A DNA stretch of 64,000 nt from Pseudomonas sp. GCEP-101. GTDB lineage: Bacteria; Pseudomonadota; Gammaproteobacteria; Pseudomonadales; Pseudomonadaceae. Positions 56,948 to 64,000 of the stretch are shown here, piece after piece (positions within the stretch are counted from its first letter, which is position 1; every line of letters begins with the position of its first letter). The notes below the pieces were generated by a model. The model was not told the DNA's origin. It worked only from the letters and a program-made list of their open reading frames with translations, and did no database searches. The stretch spans positions 3,666,965 to 3,730,964 of the forward strand of contig NZ_CP104011.1 of assembly GCF_025133575.1 (NCBI RefSeq). Reading direction: 5' to 3'. The position numbers were made by a program, and so were the translations under genes.

Positions 56948-58200
56948 GCGTGCACCTCGCCTTGAAGGGTTTCCAATGGCGCATCGGCCAGCGCCTCTTC
57001 CACCAGTTCGATCCAGTGCCGCACCGGGGTGCGGCCGGCGCCGGCCAGGTGTGTCTGGCAGCCGATGTTGGCCGTGACGATGACTTCCGGGGCGCCGCTC
57101 TCCAGCGCCTTCAGGCGGTTGTCGCGCAGGCGCCGGGACAGCTCCGGCTGGGTCAGCGAGTAGGTCCCGGCGGAGCCGCAGCACAGGTGGCTGTCCGGCA
57201 CGCTGGTGAGGCTGAAGCCCAGTCGCGTGAGCACGCCTTCCACCGCGCCGCCGAGCTTCAGCGCATGCTGCAGCGTGCACGGGCAGTGGAAGGCCAGGCG
57301 CCGGTCGCCGTGCAGGTGCAGCGTTTCCAGCGGCTCGTCGCGCAGGATTTCGGCGAGGTCGCGGGACAGTTCGCTGACCCGCCGCGCCTTGGCCGCGTAC
57401 TGCGCATCGTGCGCCAGCAGATGGCCATAGTCGCGGACGAAGGCGCCGCAGCCGCTCGCCGTCTGCACGATGGCTTCGGCGCCGGCCTGGATCGACGGCC
57501 ACCAGGCGTCGATGTTCCTGCGTGCCCGCTCCAGCCCCTGTCCCTGGGCATTCAGGTGATAGTCCACGGCGCCGCAGCAGCCGGCGTCCGCCGCCGGGAT
57601 CAGGCTGATGCCGAGGCGATCCAGCACCCGTGCGGCCGCGGCATTGGTGTTGGGCGACAGGGCCGGTTGCACGCAGCCTTCCAGGATCAGCATGCGCCGG
57701 GTGTGGCGCGGCCTCGGCCGCTCCACGGGGGGATGCAGATGGCGCGGCAGCTTGCTCTGCAGGCCCGCCGGCAGCAGTGGATAGAGCGCGCGCCCCGCCC
57801 TGGCCAGGGTGCCGAACAGCGCGGCATTGGCCACCACGGCGCGCAGGCCGCGGTGCATCACGCGCTCGCCGAGGGGGCGCGGTACCTGCTGCTCGACCAC
57901 CGCGCGGCCGATGTCCAGCAGGTTGTGGTAATCCACGCCGGAGGGGCAGGTGGTCTCGCAGTTGCGGCAGCTCAGACAACGGTCCAGGTGCTCGCGGGTG
58001 CTGGCGCTCGGCGCGGCGCCTTCGAGCACCTGCTTGATCAGGTAGATGCGCCCGCGCGGGCCGTCCAGCTCGTCGCCCAGCAACTGGTAAGTCGGGCAGG
58101 TGGCGGTGCAGAAGCCACAGTGCACGCAGGAGCGCAGGATGCGCTCGGCTTCCTCGGCGCGCGGCAGCTGCTTGGCCTGTTCGCTCAGGTTGGTTTGCAT
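56926..58200 (-). CDS. glcF: Glycolate oxidase iron-sulfur subunit GlcF
   Basis: The 424-residue protein has two 4Fe-4S ferredoxin motifs (CVHCGFCTATCP and CLSCRNCETTCP) and two CCG-type cysteine-rich domains (DAGCCGAVDYH and LCCGSAGTYS). It passes electrons from GlcD/E towards quinones at the membrane. It starts 1 bp inside the glcE stop (TGATG junction). Its length is near that of E. coli GlcF. Confidence 0.95.
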   Translation of the reverse strand: MQTNLSEQAKQLPRAEEAERILRSCVHCGFCTATCPTYQLLGDELDGPRGRIYLIKQVLEGAAPSASTREHLDRCLSCRNCETTCPSGVDYHNLLDIGRAVVEQQVPRPLGERVMHRGLRAVVANAALFGTLARAGRALYPLLPAGLQSKLPRHLHPPVERPRPRHTRRMLILEGCVQPALSPNTNAAAARVLDRLGISLIPAADAGCCGAVDYHLNAQGQGLERARRNIDAWWPSIQAGAEAIVQTASGCGAFVRDYGHLLAHDAQYAAKARRVSELSRDLAEILRDEPLETLHLHGDRRLAFHCPCTLQHALKLGGAVEGVLTRLGFSLTSVPDSHLCCGSAGTYSLTQPELSRRLRDNRLKALESGAPEVIVTANIGCQTHLAGAGRTPVRHWIELVEEALADAPLETLQGEVHACSTKPF

Positions 58201-59240
58201 CAGAGCTCCCTGTACATCCGGCCGGGGTTGAAGAGGCCGTGCGGGTCGAGCTGGCGCTTGAGGCTCTGGTGGTAGCGCAGCAGGGCGGCAGGCAGCGGAT
58301 GGAAGCCGTCGTCGCCCGGTGTGCAGCGCAGGGCGTGGCCGCCGACTTCGGCGACGCTGTGGCGGATCAGTTCGGCGCCCGCCTCGGACTTCAGCCAGCG
58401 CTGCGCGCCGCCCCAGTCGATCAGTTGCTCGCCGGGCAGGGCCAGCGCGGGGGTTGCGTTGGGCAGCGACAGACGCCAGAGCGTGCCGGGCCCGGCGAAG
58501 AAGCCCAGGCGCTGCTCGCGCAGGTCCTGCCAATAGCCGCTGTCGATCTCTTCGCCGCCCAGGCGCAGACGTGCCGAGCACACCGAACCTTCGCCGCCTT
58601 CCAGGCGCAGGTGCAGTGCCGTGCCGTCATGGCAGGCGGCGGTGATCGGGATCGGCTGCGCGCCCCATTCGGCGAGCTCCCCCAGCGCCTGGTGAACGTC
58701 CATTTCCAGGCGCAGGCTGGCGCACATCCGCGGCTTGGGCAGCACCTTCATCGAGACCTCGGTGATCACTCCCAGGCAGCCGAAACTGCCTGCCAGCAGG
58801 CGCGACAGGTCGTAGCCGGCGACGTTTTTCATCACCTCGCCGCCAAAGCGCAGCAGCTTGCCGTGGCCGGTGATCAGCCGCGTCCCCAGCACGTAGTCGC
58901 GCACCGAGCCCGCCCAGGGCCGGCGCGGGCCGGAAAGCCCGGCGGCGACCATGCCTCCGAAGGTCGCTCCGGAGTGATGGGGTGGCTCGCACGGCAGCAT
59001 CTGCCCGGCGGCCTCCAGCGCCGTTTCGATCTCTGCCAGCGGCGTGCCGGCGCGGGCGGTGAGCACCAGTTCGGTCGGGTCGTAGCTGACGATGCCGCTG
59101 TGGGCGCGGGTGTCCAGTTCCACGCCGTTCACCGGGCGGCCGAGGAAGGCCTTGCTGTCACCGCCGCGAATGCGCAGCGGTGTGCGGGTGTCCAGGGCCC
59201 GGTTCACCTGATCGAGCAGGTCGGCGCTGGCGTCGGCCAT
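58200..59240 (-). CDS. glcE: Glycolate oxidase FAD-binding subunit GlcE
   Basis: The 346-residue protein has a PCMH-type FAD domain: LRIRGGDSKAFLGRP, PPHHSGATFGGMVAAGLSGP and GEVMKNVAGYDLSRLLAGSFG, all typical of GlcE. It is the second flavin subunit of the complex that oxidises glycolate to glyoxylate. It overlaps glcD and glcF by 1 bp each. Confidence 0.95.
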   Translation of the reverse strand: MADASADLLDQVNRALDTRTPLRIRGGDSKAFLGRPVNGVELDTRAHSGIVSYDPTELVLTARAGTPLAEIETALEAAGQMLPCEPPHHSGATFGGMVAAGLSGPRRPWAGSVRDYVLGTRLITGHGKLLRFGGEVMKNVAGYDLSRLLAGSFGCLGVITEVSMKVLPKPRMCASLRLEMDVHQALGELAEWGAQPIPITAACHDGTALHLRLEGGEGSVCSARLRLGGEEIDSGYWQDLREQRLGFFAGPGTLWRLSLPNATPALALPGEQLIDWGGAQRWLKSEAGAELIRHSVAEVGGHALRCTPGDDGFHPLPAALLRYHQSLKRQLDPHGLFNPGRMYREL

Positions 59241-60739
59241 CAGAAGCGCTCCAGGTCGGGGAAGGGCAGTTGCCCGTGGTGCACGTGCATCGCGCCGAAC
59301 TCGGCACAGCGGTGCAGGGTGGGGATGTTCTTGCCGGGGTTGAGCAGGCGGTCCGGGTCGAACGCCGCCTTCACCGCATGGAACAGGGTCAGTTCGTCGG
59401 CGTTGAACTGCGCGCACATCTGGTTGATCTTCTCGCGCCCCACGCCGTGTTCGCCGGTGATGCTGCCGCCTACCGCCACGCAGAGTTCGAGGATCCTGCC
59501 GCCGATGGCCTCGGCGCGCTCCAGCTCGCCGGGCACGTTGGCGTCGAAGAGGATCAGCGGGTGCATGTTGCCGTCGCCGGCATGGAACACGTTGGCCACG
59601 CGCAGGCCGAATTCCTGCGACAGCTCGGCGATGCCGTGCAGCACGCGCGGCAGCTCGCGGCGCGGGATAGTGCCGTCCATGCAGTAGTAATCCGGCGAGA
59701 TGCGCCCTACCGCCGGGAAGGCATTCTTGCGCCCGGCCCAGAAGCGCACGCGCTCGGCCTCGTCGCAGGCCAGGCGCACGTCGGTGGCCCCGGCGGCGCG
59801 CAGTACGCCGTCGACCCGCTCGCAGTCGTCCTGCACGTCGGCTTCCACGCCGTCCAGCTCGCACAGCAGGATGGCCGCGGCGTCCACCGGGTAGCCGGCG
59901 TGAATGAAGTCCTCGGCGGCGCGGATCGACAGGTTGTCCATCATCTCCAGCCCGCCGGGGATGATGCCCGCGGCGATGATCTCGGCCACCGCGCGGCCGG
60001 CCTTTTCCACTGAATCGAAACTGGCCAGCAGCACCCGCGCCACCTGCGGGCGCGGCAGCAGCTTGACGGTCACCTCGGTGACGATGCCGAGCATGCCCTC
60101 GGAGCCGGTGAACAGCGCCAGCAGGTCGAAGCCGGGGCAGTCCAGGGCGTCGCTGCCCAGCGTCAGGTGCTCGCCCTCGACGGTGAGGATGTCCACCTTC
60201 AGCAGGTTGTGCACGGTCAGGCCGTATTTCAGGCAATGCACGCCGCCGGCGTTCTCGGCGACATTGCCGCCGATCGAGCAGGCGATCTGCGAGGACGGGT
60301 CGGGCGCGTAGTACAGCCCGTGCGGCGCGGCGGCCTGGGAGATCGCCAGGTTGCGCACGCCCGGTTGCACGCGGGCGAAGCGCCCCTGCGGATTCACCTC
60401 GAGAATCTTGTTGAAGCGCGCCATCACCAGCAGGACGCCTTTCTCCAGCGGCAGCGCGCCGCCGGAGAGCCCGGTGCCCGCGCCGCGTGCCACTACCGGC
60501 ACCTTTCGCGCATGGCAGAGTTTGAGCAGCGCCTGTACCTGCTCGATGCGCTCGGGCAGCGCCACGAGCAGGGGGACGGTGCGGTAGGCGGAAAGCCCGT
60601 CGCATTCGTAGGGGGTGAGGTCTTCGGCGCGGTGCAGCAGGTCGAGGTCCGGCACGGCGGCGCGCAGCTCGGCCAGCAGGGCGGCCTTGTCGACCGCGGG
60701 CAACGCGCCATCGACGCGTTCGTCGTAGAGGATGTTCAT
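59240..60739 (-). CDS. glcD: Glycolate oxidase subunit GlcD
   Basis: The 499-residue FAD-linked oxidase is the same length as E. coli GlcD. The FAD-binding domain shows VVARGAGTGLSGGALP and CSIGGNVAENAGGVHCLKYG, and the C-terminal cap includes HAGDGNMHPLILFD and GEHGVG. It is the catalytic subunit for glycolate (and D-lactate) oxidation. It leads glcDEFG, divergent from glcC across a 241-bp region with two operators. Confidence 0.96.
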   Translation of the reverse strand: MNILYDERVDGALPAVDKAALLAELRAAVPDLDLLHRAEDLTPYECDGLSAYRTVPLLVALPERIEQVQALLKLCHARKVPVVARGAGTGLSGGALPLEKGVLLVMARFNKILEVNPQGRFARVQPGVRNLAISQAAAPHGLYYAPDPSSQIACSIGGNVAENAGGVHCLKYGLTVHNLLKVDILTVEGEHLTLGSDALDCPGFDLLALFTGSEGMLGIVTEVTVKLLPRPQVARVLLASFDSVEKAGRAVAEIIAAGIIPGGLEMMDNLSIRAAEDFIHAGYPVDAAAILLCELDGVEADVQDDCERVDGVLRAAGATDVRLACDEAERVRFWAGRKNAFPAVGRISPDYYCMDGTIPRRELPRVLHGIAELSQEFGLRVANVFHAGDGNMHPLILFDANVPGELERAEAIGGRILELCVAVGGSITGEHGVGREKINQMCAQFNADELTLFHAVKAAFDPDRLLNPGKNIPTLHRCAEFGAMHVHHGQLPFPDLERF

Positions 60740-60850
60740 GGGCTGACGGTGCTCTGGTGTTGTTCTTGTTCGCGCCCGCCATGCGGTCGCGTGGAGCCAC
60801 GGCACCCTGAACATGCGGCCGCTGCGCGGGCCACGTCCATCGTCATCGAC

Positions 60851-60865
60851 ACTGGTCCTACCAGT
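60851..60865. promoter_or_regulatory. GlcC operator, glcD-proximal
   Basis: ACTGGT-CCT-ACCAGT is a perfect 6-bp inverted repeat with the GntR/FadR-subfamily core TGGT-N3-ACCA, 112 bp before glcD. The same 15 bp recur 88 bp away. Confidence 0.8.
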
Positions 60866-60938
60866 TCTTGCACGGCCGTGCAGTGGAAAGGTCCTGTCCT
60901 GAGGGCTAGGGTTCCTGTGGGTAGGCAGGGCTTCGCCT

Positions 60939-60953
60939 ACTGGTCCTACCAGT
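60939..60953. promoter_or_regulatory. GlcC operator, glcC-proximal
   Basis: Identical ACTGGT-CCT-ACCAGT, 28 bp before the glcC start, placed for autoregulation. The following T is also shared with the first copy. Confidence 0.8.
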
Positions 60954-60980
60954 TGTTCAACGCCGTTGTGGAGAACCGTG

Positions 60981-61742
60981 ATGACCCAGGCCAAGCTGCG
61001 CGTTGCCGACCAGGTGGCGCAGAAGATCGAGCGGCTGATCGTCGATGGCGTGCTCAAGGTCGGCCAGGCGCTGCCTTCGGAGCGACGCCTGGTGGAGAAG
61101 CTCGGCTGCTCGCGGTCGGCGCTGCGCGAAGGGCTGCGGGCCCTGCGCGGGCGCGGCATCGTCGATACCGAGCAGGGCCGCGGCTCGTTCGTCGCCGATC
61201 TGACCGGGGCCGACGACGTATCGCCGCTGATGCACCTGTTCCGCTCGCAGCCGCGCACGCTCTACGACCTGCTGGAAGTGCGCGCCTTGCTGGAAGGCGA
61301 ATCCGCGCGCCTGGCCGCGCTGCGCGCCACCGAGGCCGACCTGGTGCTGATCGGCCGGCGCTTCGAGGAGATGCACGCCGCCTTCGAACAACCCCAGCCG
61401 CTGGACCCGCGCGAGCATGCGCGGCGCGATCACGCCTTCCACCAGGCGATCAGCGAGGCGTCGCACAACCCGGTGCTGGTGCACACGCTGCAGTCGCTCA
61501 ACGAATTGATGCTCAGCACCGTGTTCGCTTCGGTGAACAACCTCTACAACCGCCCGCCGCAGAAGCGCCAGATCGACCGCCAGCACGCGCGGCTGTACCG
61601 CACCATCAGCGAACGCCAGCCGGAACAGGCCCAGCGCGCGGCGCGCGAACATATCCACAGCGTGCGGGACAACCTGCGCGAGATCGAGCAGGAGGAACAG
61701 CGGCTGGTGCGGGCGACGCTGCGGCTGGAGGGGTGGACATAA
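60981..61742 (+). CDS. glcC: Glycolate-responsive GntR/FadR-family regulator GlcC
   Basis: The 253-residue protein has a winged-helix N-domain (LPSERRLVEKLGCSRSALREGLRALRGRGIV) and an FCD ligand domain (LLEVRALLEGESARLAALRAT; HDx-type metal residues in DHAFHQAISEASHN). It activates glcDEFG with glycolate. The ATG at 60981 is chosen over the GTG at 60966 because GGAGAACC lies 6-12 bp before it. Two perfect operators lie in the shared promoter region. Confidence 0.93.
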   Translation: MTQAKLRVADQVAQKIERLIVDGVLKVGQALPSERRLVEKLGCSRSALREGLRALRGRGIVDTEQGRGSFVADLTGADDVSPLMHLFRSQPRTLYDLLEVRALLEGESARLAALRATEADLVLIGRRFEEMHAAFEQPQPLDPREHARRDHAFHQAISEASHNPVLVHTLQSLNELMLSTVFASVNNLYNRPPQKRQIDRQHARLYRTISERQPEQAQRAAREHIHSVRDNLREIEQEEQRLVRATLRLEGWT

Positions 61743-61743
61743 C

Positions 61744-61981
61744 GTAGGAGCGGACTTCGTCCGCAATCGCTTGCCGGCGGCTCCGGGCTCGGGCGAGGCC
61801 AATCGCGGACGGCGTCCGCTCCTACGCAGGCTGGGAGTAGTGGTGTAGGAGCGGGCCATGCCCGCGACCGCATCACGGACCGTCCAGCGGCCGGAGTGCG
61901 GATTCAGGACTCAGTGGGGGCAGGGCGCTTCGCTGAAGCGGCGGACGTTGTCCGCTCATCGCGGGCATGGCCCGCTCCTTC
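61744..61981. repeat. REP cluster overlapping the 3' end of the MerR gene
   Basis: A pair of GTAGGAGCGGACTTCGTCCGC type lies at about 61744-61826, and TAGGAGCGGGCCATGCCCGC at about 61843-61865 faces a core near 61957-61981. The last core lies inside the MerR coding frame. Confidence 0.8.
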
Positions 61982-62413
61982 AGGTTTGGCGGGTTGGCTT
62001 CTGGTTTTCCGCTCGCGCATCTGCGCCAGCATGCGCTCCGCGTTCGCCTGGCAGCCCATGCCTTCGGGCTTGTTCTCGATCCCGTCAATCACCGCCAGCA
62101 GGCGCAGGCGGTTCTCCCGCAACTGCTGCTCCATCGCCTCGATCTCCGCCACCTTGCGGCGCAGGCCGGCGACCAGTTCGCCGTGGCTGTTCTCAAGCGG
62201 GGTGGAATGCGGCAGCAGGTTGCGGATTTCCTCCAGGCTGAAGCCGGTCTGCTGGGCGCTGCGGATGATCTCCAGCAGGTCGAGGGTTTCCGGCGGGTAC
62301 GCGCGGTAGCCGTTGGCCAGGCGGCGCGCCGGGGCGATCAGCCCGCTGGCTTCGTAGAAGCGGATGCGCGAGGGGGCGAGGCCGCTGAGGCTGGCCAGTT
62401 CACCGATTTTCAT
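61904..62413 (-). CDS. MerR-family transcriptional regulator
   Basis: The 169-residue protein has a MerR helix-turn-helix at the N-terminus (IGELASLSGLAPSRIRFYEASGLI, ANGYRAYPPETLDLL) and a coiled-coil dimer helix (VAGLRRKVAEIEAMEQQLRENRLRLL). A single cysteine (GMGCQANAER) follows. The last 30 residues include EGAGHARDER, a translation of a REP core, so the original C-terminus was probably altered by REP insertion. It is divergent from the flavin oxidoreductase with a MerR-type promoter between. Confidence 0.87.
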   Translation of the reverse strand: MKIGELASLSGLAPSRIRFYEASGLIAPARRLANGYRAYPPETLDLLEIIRSAQQTGFSLEEIRNLLPHSTPLENSHGELVAGLRRKVAEIEAMEQQLRENRLRLLAVIDGIENKPEGMGCQANAERMLAQMRERKTRSQPAKPEGAGHARDERTTSAASAKRPAPTES

Positions 62414-62432
62414 GCTGGGCTCCGGAAGGGGC

Positions 62433-62463
62433 TTGACCTTGAAGTGAACTTTAAACTTAACCT
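62433..62463 (+). promoter_or_regulatory. MerR-type promoter of the flavin oxidoreductase gene
   Basis: The -35 TTGACC and -10 TAACCT are separated by 19 bp, the long spacer typical of MerR-activated promoters. The spacer holds an imperfect dyad (TTGAAGT and ACTTTAA). It is 30 bp upstream of the start codon. Confidence 0.75.
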
Positions 62464-62492
62464 CGCCGGCATCACAACCCAGGAGCCTCGCC

Positions 62493-63731
62493 ATGTCGCC
62501 CTTCCAGCCCCTGCGCCTGCCCAACGGCGGCGAAGTCCCCAACCGCATCGCCAAGGCCGCCATGGAAGAGAACCTGGCCGACGCCGACCAGGCGCCCTCG
62601 GCCGCACTGCTGCGCCTCTACCAGGCCTGGGCGGAGGGCGGCGTCGGCCTGATCTTGAGCGGCAACGTGATGATCGACGGCCGCGCCATGACCGGCCCCG
62701 GCGGTGTGGTGCTGGAGAATGACCGGCACCTGCAGCGCTTCCGCGAGTGGGCGCGCGTGGGCCGCTCCCGCGGGGCGCAGTTCTGGCTGCAGCTCAACCA
62801 CCCCGGCCGGCAGGTGCAGACCAACCTCGGCCAGGGTGCCATCGCACCGTCGGCGGTGCCGCTGGAGATGGGCAGGTTCTCCAAGCTGTTCGCCGTTGCC
62901 CGCGAGATGACCGAAGACGATATCGCCGAGGTGGTCGAGCGCTTCGTCCGCGCCGCCCGGCTTGCCGAACAGGCCGGCTTCACCGGCGTGCAGATCCACG
63001 CTGCGCATGGCTACCTGCTCAGCCAGTTCCTCTCGCCGCTGGCCAACAAGCGCCAGGACCGCTGGGGCGGTTCGCTGGAGAATCGCGCGCGGCTGCTGCT
63101 GGACGTCGTCCGCGCGGTGCGTGCCGAGGTTTCCCCGCAGTTTTGCGTGGGCGTGAAGATCAACTCCGCCGACTTCCAGCGCGGCGGCTTCGACGCCAGC
63201 GACGCGCGCCAGGTGATCGAGTGGCTGAACGACGAAAAGGTCGACCTGGTCGAGCTCTCCGGCGGCAGCTACGAGGCACCGGCCATGCAGGGCGACGCCC
63301 GCGACGGCCGCACCCTGGCGCGGGAAGCCTACTTCCTCGAATTCGCCCGAGAGATGCGCGAGGCGGCGCGCATGCCGCTGATGGTCACCGGCGGCATCCG
63401 TCGCCTGCCGGTGGCGGAGCAGGTGCTGGAGAGCGGCCTGGCGATGGTCGGCATCGGCACCGCCCTGGCGCTGGAGCCGCAGCTGGTGCTGCACTGGCAG
63501 CGCGGCAGCCAGACCCAGCCGGAGCTGCCGCCGATCCGCTGGCGCTCCAAGCCGCTGGCGGCGCTGGCCTACATGGCGCTGGTCAAGCTGCAGCTCAAGC
63601 GCATCGGCGCCCGCCGTGCGCCCAACCCGCAGGCGTCGCCGCTGCGCACCCTGGTGATGGAGCAATGGCACACGCTGCGCCGCGCCAGGCAGTACCGCCG
63701 CTGGGCGGCGCGGCAGGGCGCGTCTTCGTAG
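62493..63731 (+). CDS. NADH:flavin oxidoreductase / Old Yellow Enzyme family
   Basis: The 412-residue TIM-barrel flavoprotein has family segments PNRIAKAAMEENLAD, QLNHPGRQ, the substrate-site HAAHGYLLSQFLSPLANKR cut to HAAHGYLLSQFLSP, DRWGGSLENRARLLL, and the phosphate loop VTGGIRR. It should reduce electrophilic enones or similar with NADPH-reduced FMN. It has a basic C-terminal extension (about residues 360-412). RBS GGAGCC precedes the ATG. Control by the divergent MerR protein is indicated by the promoter form. Confidence 0.9.
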   Translation: MSPFQPLRLPNGGEVPNRIAKAAMEENLADADQAPSAALLRLYQAWAEGGVGLILSGNVMIDGRAMTGPGGVVLENDRHLQRFREWARVGRSRGAQFWLQLNHPGRQVQTNLGQGAIAPSAVPLEMGRFSKLFAVAREMTEDDIAEVVERFVRAARLAEQAGFTGVQIHAAHGYLLSQFLSPLANKRQDRWGGSLENRARLLLDVVRAVRAEVSPQFCVGVKINSADFQRGGFDASDARQVIEWLNDEKVDLVELSGGSYEAPAMQGDARDGRTLAREAYFLEFAREMREAARMPLMVTGGIRRLPVAEQVLESGLAMVGIGTALALEPQLVLHWQRGSQTQPELPPIRWRSKPLAALAYMALVKLQLKRIGARRAPNPQASPLRTLVMEQWHTLRRARQYRRWAARQGASS

Positions 63732-63773
63732 GATGGCGGATACCTCTCCTGCAGGGGCGAGCGCTCGCAGGTG

Positions 63774-63812
63774 TAGGAGCGGGCCATGCCCGCGACCGCG
63801 GACAAAGTCCGC
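63774..63812. repeat. REP core pair
   Basis: TAGGAGCGGGCCATGCCCGC followed by CGCGGACAAAGTCCGCG. It lies between the flavin oxidoreductase gene and the convergent partial gene. Confidence 0.75.
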
Positions 63813-63897
63813 GTCGATCACGCCCGCTGCCGCGTTCGCCCCGGAGCTAAATCACCTGCGGTGCGCGGGCTCTACGACTTCTTGCGAACGGCCTGAG

Positions 63898-64000
63898 TCA
63901 GGCCTGTGCCTTGCGCGCGCCCGTCGCCCGCAAGGACAACAGCAGGACCAGCGAGGCCGCGAGGATCTGCAGGCTGGCATAGCCATTGGTGGTGGCGACC
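63898..64000 (-). CDS. C-terminal end of a membrane protein (partial)
   Basis: The minus strand is open from the window edge to a TGA at 63898-63900, encoding 33 residues: a hydrophobic segment (YASLQILAASLVLLLSLR) and a short basic tail (ATGARKAQA). This looks like the last helix of an inner-membrane transporter. The rest lies outside the window, so the family is not named. A short dyad GGCCTGA/TCAGGCC overlaps the stop. Confidence 0.55.
   Translation of the reverse strand, partial: VATTNGYASLQILAASLVLLLSLRATGARKAQA

Overview
The window is high-GC chromosomal DNA of a Pseudomonas. The evidence is the phhRABC, hpd/aroP/mliC/arfB, bolA/trhO/rbdA, lsfA/ssu and glcCDEFG gene sets, plus many Pseudomonas-type REP palindromes (core GTAGGAGCGAGCTTGCTCGCGAAC cut here as GTAGGAGCGAG...CTCGCGAAC). 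From memory, several blocks match the PA0853-PA0873 part of P. aeruginosa PAO1 in gene content but in rearranged order. The species cannot be fixed from sequence reading alone. No rRNA, tRNA, CRISPR array, prophage or IS transposase was seen.

Layout. 0-6.4 kb: the 3' part of a giant RTX adhesin with tandem T1SS-143-type repeats, a vWA domain and a type I secretion C-terminus. 6.5-7.7 kb: a thiolase. 7.8-8.4 kb: a tandem REP array. 8.5-13.9 kb: a 2-aminoethylphosphonate-type ABC importer and a flavin oxidoreductase of the aminophosphonate-linked family. 14.0-15.0 kb: a CorA/ZntB metal transporter. 15.6-19.9 kb: phenylalanine hydroxylase operon phhABC and divergent activator phhR. 20.4-29.4 kb: organosulfur scavenging, made of 1-Cys peroxiredoxin lsfA, a first sulfonate/sulfate-ester ABC importer and ssuEADCBF. 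29.9-36.6 kb: MAPEG protein, EamA exporter, aquaporin, NAD(P)H oxidoreductase, fumC, DUF2804, DUF2059 and BolA. 36.8-41.0 kb: trhO, a DsbA-like protein, an ABC exporter broken by an in-frame amber codon, and a methyltransferase. 41.4-46.1 kb: rbdA-like c-di-GMP enzyme, a haem-oxygenase-fold protein, a quinone/alcohol dehydrogenase and a XapX microprotein. 46.3-47.5 kb: a 490-bp tandem-duplicated structured repeat. 47.5-54.1 kb: AraC regulator, hpd, maiA, aroP, mliC, a Tsx-like porin and arfB. 54.6-61.7 kb: lactate/glycolate permease, glcDEFG and glcC. 61.9-64.0 kb: MerR regulator, Old Yellow Enzyme-type oxidoreductase and the end of a membrane protein.

How the parts work together. Phenylalanine is hydroxylated to tyrosine (PhhA with PhhB), transaminated to 4-hydroxyphenylpyruvate (PhhC) and oxidised to homogentisate (Hpd); MaiA and AroP serve the same pathway. 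Sites of the form TGTCAC-N6-TTKACG lie upstream of both phhA/phhR and hpd and fit one PhhR regulon. LsfA, the two sulfonate transporters and SsuED form a sulfate-starvation response. GlcDEF oxidises glycolate to glyoxylate under GlcC, with two perfect GntR/FadR-type operators in the divergent region.

The most unusual items are the 490-bp duplicated element, whose two copies show compensatory stem changes; the amber-interrupted ABC exporter; a dispersed 120-250 bp composite inverted-repeat element present about five times; and isolated palindromic operators in front of the EamA and Tsx-like genes.
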